DNA of 64,000 nucleotides from BOG-1184 sp049514575 (GTDB lineage: Bacteria; Fibrobacterota; Chitinivibrionia; Chitinivibrionales; Chitinispirillaceae), in contig JBEKUX010000001.1 in the NCBI GenBank assembly GCA_049514575.1, positions 1 to 64,000 of the forward strand, read 5' to 3'. A program made the translations under genes and the position numbers. This document shows, piece after piece, positions 7,864-16,543 of this stretch. Every line of letters begins with the position of its first letter. The stretch's first letter is position 1. The notes beneath the pieces were generated by a model. It saw nothing but the letters and a program-made list of their open reading frames with translations. It was not told the DNA's origin and searched no databases.

Positions 7864-9521
7864 TCAACTCCCGTTTTGCGGCGATATCCCTGGCGGCCCT
7901 CCTCGCCGTGTTCGCCCGTTGTTCGCATCTTACCGGCGGCGCCGGCGGAGAAACGACCAACGGCCGTGTCACGGGGATTGTCAAATATGGCGATGGATCA
8001 TACGCCTTTGCCGCACGGGTCCAATTGTACCCGGCCGATTATGATCCTGTCAAGGACATAGCCGTTGTCCCGGCAGAAACCACCGACTCCCTGGGAAGGT
8101 ATGGCTTTTCATCCGTTGCCCCGGGCGTCTACAACGTTCAGGCAATACAGAGTGACAATAGCACAAAAACCCTTGTCGTTGGAATTCATGTCGGAAAAGA
8201 AACGGTAGAGGCGCCCGTCGGCATTCTTGCGATGCCGGGAGCGATTAAAGTTTCTCTTCCTGCCGGTAGTAACAGTACCACGGGATATCTCTATATACCC
8301 GGTACCAATTATTTCGTTTTCATTGGCAGCCATACCGATTTCGTGTTCTTGGACTCCGTTCCCGCCGGCATCATTCCGGCCGTGTCTTATTCTTCAACAT
8401 CAATCTCCGCCTCCACCGTCATCAGATACGATGTCCCGGTAATTCCCGGCGACACGACCGTTGTCTGGAACCCGTCGTGGAAATACGCGCGGCGGCTCTT
8501 TTTGAACACGACGGCGAGCGGGGCGAATGTATCCGGTGATGTATATAACTTTCCCGTTCTGGTAAGGCTGACTGCCGGAAATTTCACTTTTGCCCAGGCG
8601 GAAGCCGGCGGCGGCGACCTGCGCTTTACAAAAGCGGACGGCTCGCCGCTGTTCTACGAACTGGCGCGGTGGGATGCCGCGAACGGTTCCGCTGAGGTAT
8701 GGGTCAAGGTGGATACGGTGCGGGGAAACAACGGCGCACAGTATATCATTATGTTCTGGGGCAACCCATCGGCAAGCTCGGAGTCCAGTGGCGCCGCGGT
8801 ATTCGATTCGTCGGGCGGCTTCGAAGGAGTATGGCACATGAGCGAAACGTCGGGGACGCTCGCGCGCGACGCCTCGCACAACGGATTCTCGGGAACCTAC
8901 AAGGGCGGACTTCCGAGAGGCGAACCCAGCCCATTAGGCATTTGTCAAAATATCGTGCGGCCCGACAGCGATTACGTCGACATGGGCAACGTCCTGAATC
9001 CAGGCATGAATAACATTTCCGTCGGCGTCTGGGTCAAACCGGCCGCATTCGGCTTACAGCAGGCGGTGATTGCAAAAACAAATGGCAATGGCCCTTCGGC
9101 AACGTATGGATATCTGCTCTCCATCGACCTCTTTAATCTTCCCCATTTCTATTTGATTTCCGGCGGAGCGACTTGGGGTGACGTGGGCACCTTCGATGTT
9201 TCGAGCAATCTGGCCATTACCGATAGTGCAACGTGGCATTATGTGTTCGTCGCGGTCGACAGATCGGACAGTAGCCGGTGCAAAATGTACGTCGACGGCA
9301 TCGACAGGACCGGAACCATCAGGGGGAACATTTCCCGCGTCGCGGACGTCGCCAATACCCTCAATTTACATATAGGAACAGAAAGCGACAACAACTACTC
9401 GTTTAAAGGGGCGATGGGCGAGGCGACCATCGCCTTCACCGCGAGGTCCGCGGATTGGGTGAAATTATCATACATGAATCAGAATGGCGGCGACAGGCTG
9501 GTGGTTTTGGGCAATGAGTAA
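7860..9521 (+). CDS. Surface lipoprotein with carboxypeptidase-regulatory-like, DUF2341 and LamG domains, copy 2
   Basis: This 553-residue protein is a paralogue of the one at 2383. A signal segment ends at Cys21 (VFARC, with Arg at -1), followed by the ETTNGRVTGIV domain (about 30-110), a linker, DUF2341 (about 212-310) and a LamG-like domain (about 325-545; GVWHMSETSG, HYVFVAVDRSD). It ends with DWVKLSYMNQ, as copy 1 ends with DWVKLCFMNQ. The gene is coupled to TIGR02147 copy 2 by a 4-bp overlap and precedes three arabinofuranosidase genes, fitting a role in capturing or sensing arabinose-containing glycans. Confidence 0.8.
   Translation: MINSRFAAISLAALLAVFARCSHLTGGAGGETTNGRVTGIVKYGDGSYAFAARVQLYPADYDPVKDIAVVPAETTDSLGRYGFSSVAPGVYNVQAIQSDNSTKTLVVGIHVGKETVEAPVGILAMPGAIKVSLPAGSNSTTGYLYIPGTNYFVFIGSHTDFVFLDSVPAGIIPAVSYSSTSISASTVIRYDVPVIPGDTTVVWNPSWKYARRLFLNTTASGANVSGDVYNFPVLVRLTAGNFTFAQAEAGGGDLRFTKADGSPLFYELARWDAANGSAEVWVKVDTVRGNNGAQYIIMFWGNPSASSESSGAAVFDSSGGFEGVWHMSETSGTLARDASHNGFSGTYKGGLPRGEPSPLGICQNIVRPDSDYVDMGNVLNPGMNNISVGVWVKPAAFGLQQAVIAKTNGNGPSATYGYLLSIDLFNLPHFYLISGGATWGDVGTFDVSSNLAITDSATWHYVFVAVDRSDSSRCKMYVDGIDRTGTIRGNISRVADVANTLNLHIGTESDNNYSFKGAMGEATIAFTARSADWVKLSYMNQNGGDRLVVLGNE
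8475..8600 (+). repeat. 126-bp segment nearly identical to 3001-3126
   Basis: Second copy of the DUF2341 coding block; four synonymous differences only. See 3001-3126. Confidence 0.8.
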
Positions 9522-9668
9522 TGGAGCAAACAGCCGCGCGTAAAGCGAGCGGTGTTTATTCGTCTCCTCATCGAAGAGGGAAAAGGAGGTCACTCAATTT
9601 GATATGCAATCGAATTTAGGCGGGTTTTTCATCCATATCTTACCAATCCTTAAAGGAGGAGGTTTCTT

Positions 9669-11006
9669 ATGCGGTATTTCGGATTTCTTAACTGTTTCAA
9701 TGTAACGCTATCCGTCATTTTGAGTTTATTCGTGGCGCAGGAAAAAATTTCCGCCGCGCAATGTCCCTGCGACATCTATGCGGCCGGAGGAACGCCGTGT
9801 GTCGCAGCGCTCAGTACGGTGCGGGCCCTTTTCGCTTCATACAACGGGCCTCTTTACCGGGTCATACGTATGTCCGACAGGACAACCATGGACATCAGCA
9901 CTATGACCGCGGGAGGCTACGCCAATGCGGCGGCGCAGGACGCGTTTTTGCAAAGTACGACAGGCTTAGTCCAGATCATCTATGACCAGTCCGGAAATGG
10001 CAACAACCTTATCAGGGCGCCTGCGGGCTGTACCGTTAAAAGTCCCGATAGTTTAGCACCCGCGAGCGCGACTATTACGATCGGCGGCGGCCATAAGACC
10101 TATGGGCTTTACATGAGTAACGGAGATGGGTACCGGAAAGACACAGCCAATAATTTGCCAACCGGTGCCAAGCCGCAGGGTTTGTACTGGGTGGTAGCCG
10201 GTACGCGCTATTACGGATCCGGGTGTTGCTGGGACTTCGGAAACGCCGAGACGAACAATTGCTACGGCGCCACCGGTACCATGGCGAGTCTCTACTTCGG
10301 ATCTATGACCTATTGGGGTACCGGCACCGGCGCTGGTCCCTGGTTGATGGGTGATTTTGAGGGTGGTCTTTTTCCCGGAGGAACAACGGCATCAAAAAAC
10401 TATGCCACAAATCCGACCATTACTTTCGCATACCTCACGGGCATACTCAAGGTTACCTCGACCCCCTCGGCAAGTTACGCACTCAGGTATGGCAACGCGC
10501 AATCCGGCAATCTGACAACCATTTACAACGGAGCCGCCCCTTCCACGTGGAAACTGCAGGGCTCTCTGCTCCTGGGCATCGGCGGTGACAACAGCAATGG
10601 ATCAGGGACAGGAAACTTCTACGAAGGGGCATTGACAAACGGCTATCCGCCGGATACGACCGAAGACGCTGTCCAGCGCAATATCGTCGTTGTATACTCG
10701 AACACCGTCGAGACGAAGTGGTCTGGCGCCAAAGTGGAGGCATTATCGGTACCGTTCAAGGTCCGTTACAATCCGACTAACGCCAACGCGGTCGTGAACT
10801 ATACCGTGCAGGACGCCCGGCGCGTGAGTATGGATATTTTTGACCAGCAGGGCAGGCACATTGCCACGATTGTTAACGGCGTCATTGGCGCGGGCTGGCA
10901 CGAAGCGGTCTGGAATGCGAAGCAGGTCCCGTCCGGCGTCTATATATTGAGAATAGCGATTGACGGCAATGATGGATGGACCGGGAAAATAGTCATAGGG
11001 AAATAA
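9669..11006 (+). CDS. Secreted GH54 alpha-L-arabinofuranosidase, copy 1
   Basis: The 445-residue product has a signal peptide followed by the GH54 (arabinofuranosidase B) catalytic domain starting at CPCDIYAAGGTPC. The catalytic residues known from fungal AbfB can be placed: the nucleophile at Glu194 in CCWDFGNAE and the acid/base at Asp307 in GIGGDNS; the vicinal cysteine pair before the nucleophile is kept. Fungal enzymes continue with a CBM42 domain, whereas this one ends with a FlgD/Por-type tail (about 360-445; DQQGRHIATI, VPSGVYILRI). It should release arabinose from arabinan or arabinoxylan outside the cell. A strong SD (AAAGGAGGAGG) precedes the ATG. Confidence 0.88.
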   Translation: MRYFGFLNCFNVTLSVILSLFVAQEKISAAQCPCDIYAAGGTPCVAALSTVRALFASYNGPLYRVIRMSDRTTMDISTMTAGGYANAAAQDAFLQSTTGLVQIIYDQSGNGNNLIRAPAGCTVKSPDSLAPASATITIGGGHKTYGLYMSNGDGYRKDTANNLPTGAKPQGLYWVVAGTRYYGSGCCWDFGNAETNNCYGATGTMASLYFGSMTYWGTGTGAGPWLMGDFEGGLFPGGTTASKNYATNPTITFAYLTGILKVTSTPSASYALRYGNAQSGNLTTIYNGAAPSTWKLQGSLLLGIGGDNSNGSGTGNFYEGALTNGYPPDTTEDAVQRNIVVVYSNTVETKWSGAKVEALSVPFKVRYNPTNANAVVNYTVQDARRVSMDIFDQQGRHIATIVNGVIGAGWHEAVWNAKQVPSGVYILRIAIDGNDGWTGKIVIGK

Positions 11007-11037
11007 ACGCTGGTATAGCCCGGACAGGAGCATTTTT

Positions 11038-12372
11038 ATGAGATACGTTAGTGCAGCTGATAGTTTCAGCGTACTACTGACGGCAATTATCAGTATCAGT
11101 ATAGGTATTGCGCAGGACAGGCTTTCCGCCGCGACCTGTCCGTGCGACATCTATGCCGCCGGAGGAACGCCGTGCGTCGCGGCGCACAGTACGGTGCGGG
11201 CCCTTTACAGCACGTATAACGGGCCCCTCTACCAGGTCAGGCGCACTTCAGACAACAAGACATTAGACATCGGTACCCTGACCAGTGGAGGCATTGTTAA
11301 TGCAACCGCTCAGGATACGTTTTTAAACGGAAAGCAGGGTACCATATCAAAGATTTACGATCAGTCGCCGAGAGGCAACCATCTCCCCGTCACACCGCCA
11401 GGCGGTTGGTTATCGAGCGGAGGCAGGGAATCGAATGCGACCGCTGCCAAGATAACCATAAACGGTCACACTGCCTACGGTGTCTATATTAATTACGGAA
11501 ATGGTTACCGGAACAACACTACATCAGGCGTCGCAACCGGAGATCAGCCTGAAGGTATGTACATGGTGTGCAGCGGCAGAAATTATGACGACAGTTGCTG
11601 CTTTGACTATGGGAACGCCGAGACAAACAGCCTGGCCGGCGCCAACGGCACCATGGAGGCGATCTATTTCGGAAACTGTCACTTCTGGGGCGTTGGCTCT
11701 GGAACCGGTCCTTGGGTGATGGCTGATCTTGAAAACGGTCTCTTTGCGGGACAATCCTTTGCTGCACCTCCAACCAATATATCCCTTAATTTCGACTATG
11801 TTACGACCATAGTTAAAGGCAACTCAGGGAATTACTTTGCAATCAGGGGCGGCAGTGCGCAATCCGGCAGCCTTACAACCATGTATGCAGGAGCGCGTCC
11901 ATCCACCTACAACCCCATGCAGAAACAAGGTGCCATTGTCCTGGGGACCGGCGGCGATAACAGCTGGACCGACAGGGGGACGTTCTTTGAAGGATGCATG
12001 ACAACCGGCTATCCCCCGGATACTACCGAAAATGCTGTTCAGGCAAATATCGTCGCCGCGGGGTACGGGAAAACCACATCGACTTTATATGAAGCTCGCA
12101 GCGCAATAGGGGCGTCCATGTTCAAGGTCCATTACAATCCGTCTAGCGGCAACGCGGTCATCAGCTATACCTTGCAGGACGCCCGGCGCGTGAGCATGAA
12201 TATTGTTGATCAGCGCGGCAGGTGGATTGCCTCGATCGCTAACGGCGTCATGGCCGCGGGCCGGCACGAAGCGGTCTGGGATGCGAAGCGCATTCCCGCC
12301 GGCGTCTATATCTGGAGAATAGCGATTGACGGTCTTGAGGGATGGACCGGGAAAATAGTCATAGGGAAATAA
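11038..12372 (+). CDS. Secreted GH54 alpha-L-arabinofuranosidase, copy 2
   Basis: This 444-residue tandem paralogue starts 31 bp after copy 1. Signal segment to about 33, then CPCDIYAAGG; nucleophile Glu195 in CCFDYGNAE and acid/base Asp308 in GTGGDNS. The C-terminal tail (DQRGRWIASI, IPAGVYIWRI) matches those of its neighbours. The 31-bp spacer and SD (GGACAGGAGC) before this gene are almost the same as before copy 3, which shows that the units arose by tandem duplication. It is presumably co-transcribed with copies 1 and 3. Confidence 0.88.
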   Translation: MRYVSAADSFSVLLTAIISISIGIAQDRLSAATCPCDIYAAGGTPCVAAHSTVRALYSTYNGPLYQVRRTSDNKTLDIGTLTSGGIVNATAQDTFLNGKQGTISKIYDQSPRGNHLPVTPPGGWLSSGGRESNATAAKITINGHTAYGVYINYGNGYRNNTTSGVATGDQPEGMYMVCSGRNYDDSCCFDYGNAETNSLAGANGTMEAIYFGNCHFWGVGSGTGPWVMADLENGLFAGQSFAAPPTNISLNFDYVTTIVKGNSGNYFAIRGGSAQSGSLTTMYAGARPSTYNPMQKQGAIVLGTGGDNSWTDRGTFFEGCMTTGYPPDTTENAVQANIVAAGYGKTTSTLYEARSAIGASMFKVHYNPSSGNAVISYTLQDARRVSMNIVDQRGRWIASIANGVMAAGRHEAVWDAKRIPAGVYIWRIAIDGLEGWTGKIVIGK

Positions 12373-12403
12373 ACGCTGGTATAACCCGGGAAGGGGCATT
12401 TTT

Positions 12404-14149
12404 ATGAGATACTTTAATGGAGCTGATAGTTTCAGCGTAATTCTGGCTGCAATTATCAGTATAGGTATTGTGCAGGACAGGCTTTCCGCTGCTTCATGTC
12501 CGTGCGACATCTTTGCCACCGGCGGAACGCCCTGCGTGGCGGCGCACAGCACAGTGCGGGCCCTTTACAGCGCGTATAACGGGCCGCTCTACCAGGTCAG
12601 CCGCTTGTCCGAAGCGGAAGCCGCGGCACTTTCAGGGACTGCAGCTGTCGCTACCGATCATACAGGATATACGGGAACGGGTTTTGTTGCGGGCTTTATC
12701 AGCAGCACCACGGCCCAGGTGCTGTTCACCATTACTGCACCGTCCGCTGGCCAGTACAGTGTGCAGCTGAGGTATTCCGCAGGCAACGGAGCATCCTCCA
12801 ATACGGGACTTTTCGTCAACGGCACCCAGATAACAACCCTTTCCTGTCCGGCAACCGCCTCGTGGGACACCTGGGCCACGGTGACGCAAACGGTCACCCT
12901 GAACGCAGGGAGCAATACCATTGCATTCAAAGCGGTCACCTCCTCGACGGCATGCATCAACCTGGACAATATCACGATACAAATAGACATTTATCCCCTG
13001 ACCCCGGGTGGTATCGCTAATGCGGCCACTCAGGACGCGTTTTTAGGCACAGGGGCAGGCACGATCTCGGAGATCTACGACCAATCGGGCAAGGCGAACC
13101 ATCTAAAAAGATCGCAGGGTGGCGGGCAGGTGTGCATGCACGTGGACCAGGAAGCCGTGGCTAATGCGCTCCCCTTTTGGCTGGGTGGCCACAGGGTCTA
13201 CGGCATCAAGGTGATTTCGGACAACAATGGCGGGTGCACGCCTCCAGCTGGCGGCGAAGGCACCGGCTATCGTCTTGACAAGATAACGGGCATCGCCACC
13301 GGAGACCAAGCGGAGACCGAATACATGATCACCAGCGGAACCTACCAGAGCTACCAGAACAGCGGTTGTTGCTTCGACTATGGCAACGTCGAGACAAACG
13401 ACATTGACGACGGCGCGGCGACCATGGAGGCCATCTATTTCGGAGGCGGTGCCGGTTGGGGCCACGGTGGAGGTTCTGGACCATGGGTCATGGCCGACAT
13501 GGAAAATGGCATATTCTCGGGATCGACTAACGCCTACACCGGCAATACGTCCGTTCCGTATCCCTACGTAACCGCCGTCCTGATCGGCAGGTCCGGCGGG
13601 ACGTACGCCCTGTTGGCTGGAAATGCGCAGAGCGGTGCGCTGACGACCATGTACGACGGAGCCCGCCCGAGCGGATATACGGTGATGAAGAAACAGGGAG
13701 CCATCACACTGGGTACAGGCGGGGACAACAGCGACCACGGCATGGGATACTTCTATGAAGGCGTGATGACATCGGGAGCCGCGACAGTCGCCACGATGAA
13801 CCTGGTCCAGGCCAACATCGTCGCGGCAAAATATGGGGACAGCACGCTGCCGGTGTCGGTGCGCCATGAAGTCGAAAATGCGGCGGCAGGTTCCCCGTTC
13901 GCTGTCCGCTATATTCCGTCAAACGGCAGCGCCGTCATCAGCTACACCCTACAGGGCGCTCGGCGAGTGAGCGTGAATATTTTCGATCAGCGCGGAAAGC
14001 GGATTGCCGAGATAGTTAACGGTGGGATTCCCGCGGGCCGGCACGAAGCGGTTTGGAATACGAAGCAGATTCCAACAGGCGTCTATATCTGGAGATTGGC
14101 GATTGACGGCCGGGACGGCGGGGCCGGAAAAATCGTCGTAGGAAAATAA
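12404..14149 (+). CDS. Secreted GH54 alpha-L-arabinofuranosidase with an inserted CBM6-like domain, copy 3
   Basis: The 581-residue protein aligns with copies 1 and 2 from its signal peptide to GPLYQVSRLS (residue 69) and again from IDIYPLTPGG (about 194) to the end. Residues about 70-193 are extra and read as a CBM6/CBM35-type beta-sandwich: GYTGTGFVAGF, QYSVQLRYSAGNG, NTGLFVNGTQI, SNTIAFKAV, NLDNITIQ. The nucleophile is Glu330 in CCFDYGNVE and the acid/base Asp441 in GTGGDNS. The module thus lies within a loop of the catalytic domain rather than at an end. It carries the same FlgD/Por-type tail as its neighbours. Confidence 0.86.
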   Translation: MRYFNGADSFSVILAAIISIGIVQDRLSAASCPCDIFATGGTPCVAAHSTVRALYSAYNGPLYQVSRLSEAEAAALSGTAAVATDHTGYTGTGFVAGFISSTTAQVLFTITAPSAGQYSVQLRYSAGNGASSNTGLFVNGTQITTLSCPATASWDTWATVTQTVTLNAGSNTIAFKAVTSSTACINLDNITIQIDIYPLTPGGIANAATQDAFLGTGAGTISEIYDQSGKANHLKRSQGGGQVCMHVDQEAVANALPFWLGGHRVYGIKVISDNNGGCTPPAGGEGTGYRLDKITGIATGDQAETEYMITSGTYQSYQNSGCCFDYGNVETNDIDDGAATMEAIYFGGGAGWGHGGGSGPWVMADMENGIFSGSTNAYTGNTSVPYPYVTAVLIGRSGGTYALLAGNAQSGALTTMYDGARPSGYTVMKKQGAITLGTGGDNSDHGMGYFYEGVMTSGAATVATMNLVQANIVAAKYGDSTLPVSVRHEVENAAAGSPFAVRYIPSNGSAVISYTLQGARRVSVNIFDQRGKRIAEIVNGGIPAGRHEAVWNTKQIPTGVYIWRLAIDGRDGGAGKIVVGK

Positions 14150-14163
14150 ACGTTACTGTTGAA

Positions 14164-14196
14164 AAGATTGCCGGGCGAGAGTGTCCCGGCAATCTT
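14164..14196. terminator. Hairpin terminator after the GH54 cluster
   Basis: AAGATTGCCGGG (14164-14175) pairs perfectly with CCCGGCAATCTT (14185-14196) around a 9-base loop, 15 bp after the third GH54 stop. No long T-run follows, so termination strength is uncertain. Confidence 0.6.
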
Positions 14197-14350
14197 CATA
14201 ATGAACCTGCCGTGCAGAACAACCCGATCCGGCAATGTGGTTTTTTGCTGAACCCCATCGGATAATTCTTCGCGCTACTATCTATTCCCTGTCAACATTT
14301 GCTGCATTCTTAAAAGACCCTGATTCCGCGGAGCGATAGTCAGTCCCATG

Positions 14351-15561
14351 CTATGGAAAAATTATATCCATGATACACATGAAAGAGAAAGACCCTCTCC
14401 GTACTGATGATTTCTTAAGTTTTTAACCCTTTTTGCGCTGCCTCCCATAAATAGCCACGCGATGTATTTTTCGCGATTCCTGAAATTCATGATTAGATCA
14501 TAAAAGAGGATTTTTATTGCACAATTGACGAGTCTTTTCTTCAGACTGCTTTTCAACCTTTTCTTATCCCGGAAACATCTGGTTTTCAAAATTGCCGTGC
14601 TTGAAAAAGAGAATGAAATATTAAAAAGGAAGGTTGCTGGGAAACGAATAGTCACGAATCACCTCGATAGAATGTTTTTTGCCTTCCTGAACAAAATAAT
14701 GGCAGTTAAAGATTACATCACTATCGTACAACCGACAACGGTCCTTCGATGGCAAAAGATGTTAATCAGGCGTTTGTGGACCTTCAGGGACTATTCCGGG
14801 ATCCAAGGAAGAAAACCAGTAGATGGTACTATACGGAATCTGATATTGAGCATGAAAAATGAGAATGTCCTGTGGGGAGTAAAAAGGATACAAGGTGAGT
14901 TGGTAAAACTGGGCATTGTTCTTGATTCCAAAACAGTATGGAACATTCTTCAGGGATTCCGAAAACGGGAAAAAATAAAATCAGCATTAACTTGGAAGAA
15001 ATTCCTTGAGATGCACAAGTGATAGTTTTATGCAATGGATTTTTTTACTGTTGATACCATTTTTAACAAACGGTATTATGTCTTTTTCGTTATTTCCCAT
15101 GGAACAAAAGAGATCATTCGATTCGCAATTACCGAAAATCCGACAAGAGAATTTGTCCGACAACAGTTGATAAAATTATCAGAAGCGTTTAAGGGCATTG
15201 TCTATTTAATTCATGATAACGGGATTCAATTCAATTTGCGTTATTTCGATTACGGCATAAGGGGAATTGCAACATCAGTGCAAGCGCCGAATATGAATGC
15301 AATAGCGGAAAGATTCGTTGGCTCGGTAAGAAAGGAGGCGCTTGATCATTATATTGTTCTCAATCGAAGTCAGCTGAAAACAGTGCTGATAGATTATATA
15401 CATTATTATAATTCCCATTGTCCACACCAGGGGATTGGTCAGCAAATCCCGAAAGGGTATTGTCCGCAAGAGGAGGGGGAGATCATGAATATACCGATTC
15501 TATCGGGGTTACATCATCATTATTACAGAATGGCAGCATGACGGATATAATTTTTCCATAG
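14351..15561 (+). mobile_element. Insertion sequence with 19-bp terminal inverted repeats and rve-type transposase
   Basis: The left end reads CTATGGAAAAATTATATCC (14351-14369) and the right end (15543-15561) is its exact reverse complement; two bases further in, a T also matches. The 1211-bp interval contains one integrase-like transposase reading left to right. No obvious target-site duplication is seen at the flanks. A similar right end occurs at 63936-63955 with a decayed transposase C-terminus, so the family has been present at least twice in this genome segment. The transposase is broken, so this copy is probably not autonomous. Confidence 0.85.
14525..15541 (+). pseudogene. DDE integrase/transposase interrupted by two consecutive stops
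   Basis: One continuous frame encodes LSRKHLVFKIAVLEKENEIL at the N-terminus, a helix-turn-helix-like region (TTVLRWQK, GVKRIQGEL) and the rve catalytic core with DDE residues: Asp in AMDFFTVDT, Asp in LIHDNG and Glu in AIAERFVGS. It ends in GLHHHYYRMAA. At 15020-15025 the frame contains TGA TAG, just where relatives continue from an FLxxH motif into the first catalytic block. Both halves stay in the same frame, so the lesion is local. The start is TTG at 14525 or lies upstream. Confidence 0.8.
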
Positions 15562-15601
15562 GACGGGGATGGTTGGTTGGCTGGTATCGTTTCAGAAGGG
15601 A

Positions 15602-15868
15602 TTACACAACGGATGGAATTGTTTCAGAGAACGGGGGCGGAAAGCATTTTTTCATGCGATTTGCTTTTAGTTCAGCCTTATAGCAGATTTCGCATATTGT
15701 ATGCCCGCGTTTATCATCCTTTGCGCTTAATTTTCTAAAACACCCAGGCTGTTCGCATTTTGGAAGGTGGAAATGATATATTGTTTTTATGCCCATTAGC
15801 CCAGCCTGGTAAATCTGTTTGATCCTGCGATCGGTATCAGTAAGCATTTTATTGCTCATTTCTATCAT
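15602..15868 (-). CDS. Small protein with four-cysteine zinc-ribbon-like motif, function unknown
   Basis: The 88-residue frame contains CEQPGC, then CEICYKAE 17 residues on, a C-x4-C...C-x2-C arrangement that could bind zinc. The rest is basic and hydrophilic. I do not recognise a family. It lies just downstream of the insertion sequence, in reverse orientation to the transposase, with two other small minus-strand genes upstream in the same AT-rich tract. It may be a genuine small gene; expression cannot be judged from the sequence. Confidence 0.4.
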   Translation of the reverse strand: MIEMSNKMLTDTDRRIKQIYQAGLMGIKTIYHFHLPKCEQPGCFRKLSAKDDKRGHTICEICYKAELKANRMKKCFPPPFSETIPSVV

Positions 15869-15985
15869 TCATTATGTTATTCAAACGTTCAAGCAGCATT
15901 AGCGGGATATCTTTATAACCCATGGCAATTAAAACATCACTCGCTATGCCGGTTTCCTGAGAACGGGGCTATTACTCCGATAATT

Positions 15986-16219
15986 TTAAAACAACGGGCT
16001 CAGCTTGGCCTTGGCACTATTACAATACTTTTTATTGATTGAATCAATAATTTTATTTATCGCATCTTCTGTATTGGTCAGCACCCTGATGGATTTTTTT
16101 TGCATCGTTACCAACGAAACATTAACCAGCGACCTGATCCACGCAAGATCAACTTCAGAAAAATTTCCATTTTCCACAATTTTAAATGTTCTCGTCTGCG
16201 ATGGATCATTATAATACAT
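15986..16219 (-). CDS. Hypothetical 77-residue protein
   Basis: The product begins MYYNDPSQTRTFKI and has a hydrophobic middle (SLVNVSLVTM) followed by a lysine-rich end. A good SD (GGGAGA, 5 bases before the ATG) supports it as a real gene. It starts 21 bp after the stop of the 100-residue gene at 16241-16543 and is probably co-transcribed with it. No family is recognised. The short length and AT-rich composition fit an accessory pair, possibly of immunity or toxin-antitoxin type, but nothing in the sequence shows this directly. Confidence 0.5.
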   Translation of the reverse strand: MYYNDPSQTRTFKIVENGNFSEVDLAWIRSLVNVSLVTMQKKSIRVLTNTEDAINKIIDSINKKYCNSAKAKLSPLF

Positions 16220-16240
16220 GATGTTCTCCCAGAAGAATGG

Positions 16241-16543
16241 TTAAGTGAGATATTTCCCGATTAATTCTTTACCCAATTCTTTTGCCATCTCACCGTTTAG
16301 GGTAATAAACCAACGGTAGGTTATTGCTTTTTTATCGTTATCAATAGTTTTATTGGTTTGGATTTCATCCTTGATGGTGCTATCGGATCCTATGCCGACA
16401 CGAACGACTCCATTATCGCTGTTTATGAGTAGATAGACACCCTTCCTGTTGGGTGCCTGTCCCGCGTATTTCGGGTAATCTAAAGCATGTGTCGAAGATT
16501 TGATTATACGCCAGTCATTTTTGTCGTTTAAATCAAATTTCAT
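16241..16543 (-). CDS. Hypothetical 100-residue protein, weakly GIY-YIG-like
   Basis: The central part reads GVYLLINSDNGVVRVGIG, reminiscent of the beta-hairpin of GIY-YIG proteins (GVY...VGxG), and it ends with a helix AKELGKELIGKYL. The catalytic Arg and Glu of GIY-YIG nucleases cannot be assigned with confidence, so nuclease activity is not claimed. It is the first gene of a two-gene unit with 15986-16219. A TAAGG sequence precedes the ATG by 7 bases. Confidence 0.5.
   Translation of the reverse strand: MKFDLNDKNDWRIIKSSTHALDYPKYAGQAPNRKGVYLLINSDNGVVRVGIGSDSTIKDEIQTNKTIDNDKKAITYRWFITLNGEMAKELGKELIGKYLT

Noticed and set aside
11007..12403. GH54 repeats as an assembly artefact
   Set aside because: The three copies differ clearly at protein level and copy 3 has a unique internal domain, so they are real paralogues.
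15020..15025. Possible stop-codon recoding (TGA as an amino acid) in the transposase
   Set aside because: Many genes here end at TGA and keep normal lengths, and the next codon is TAG, so recoding in this genome is not supported.
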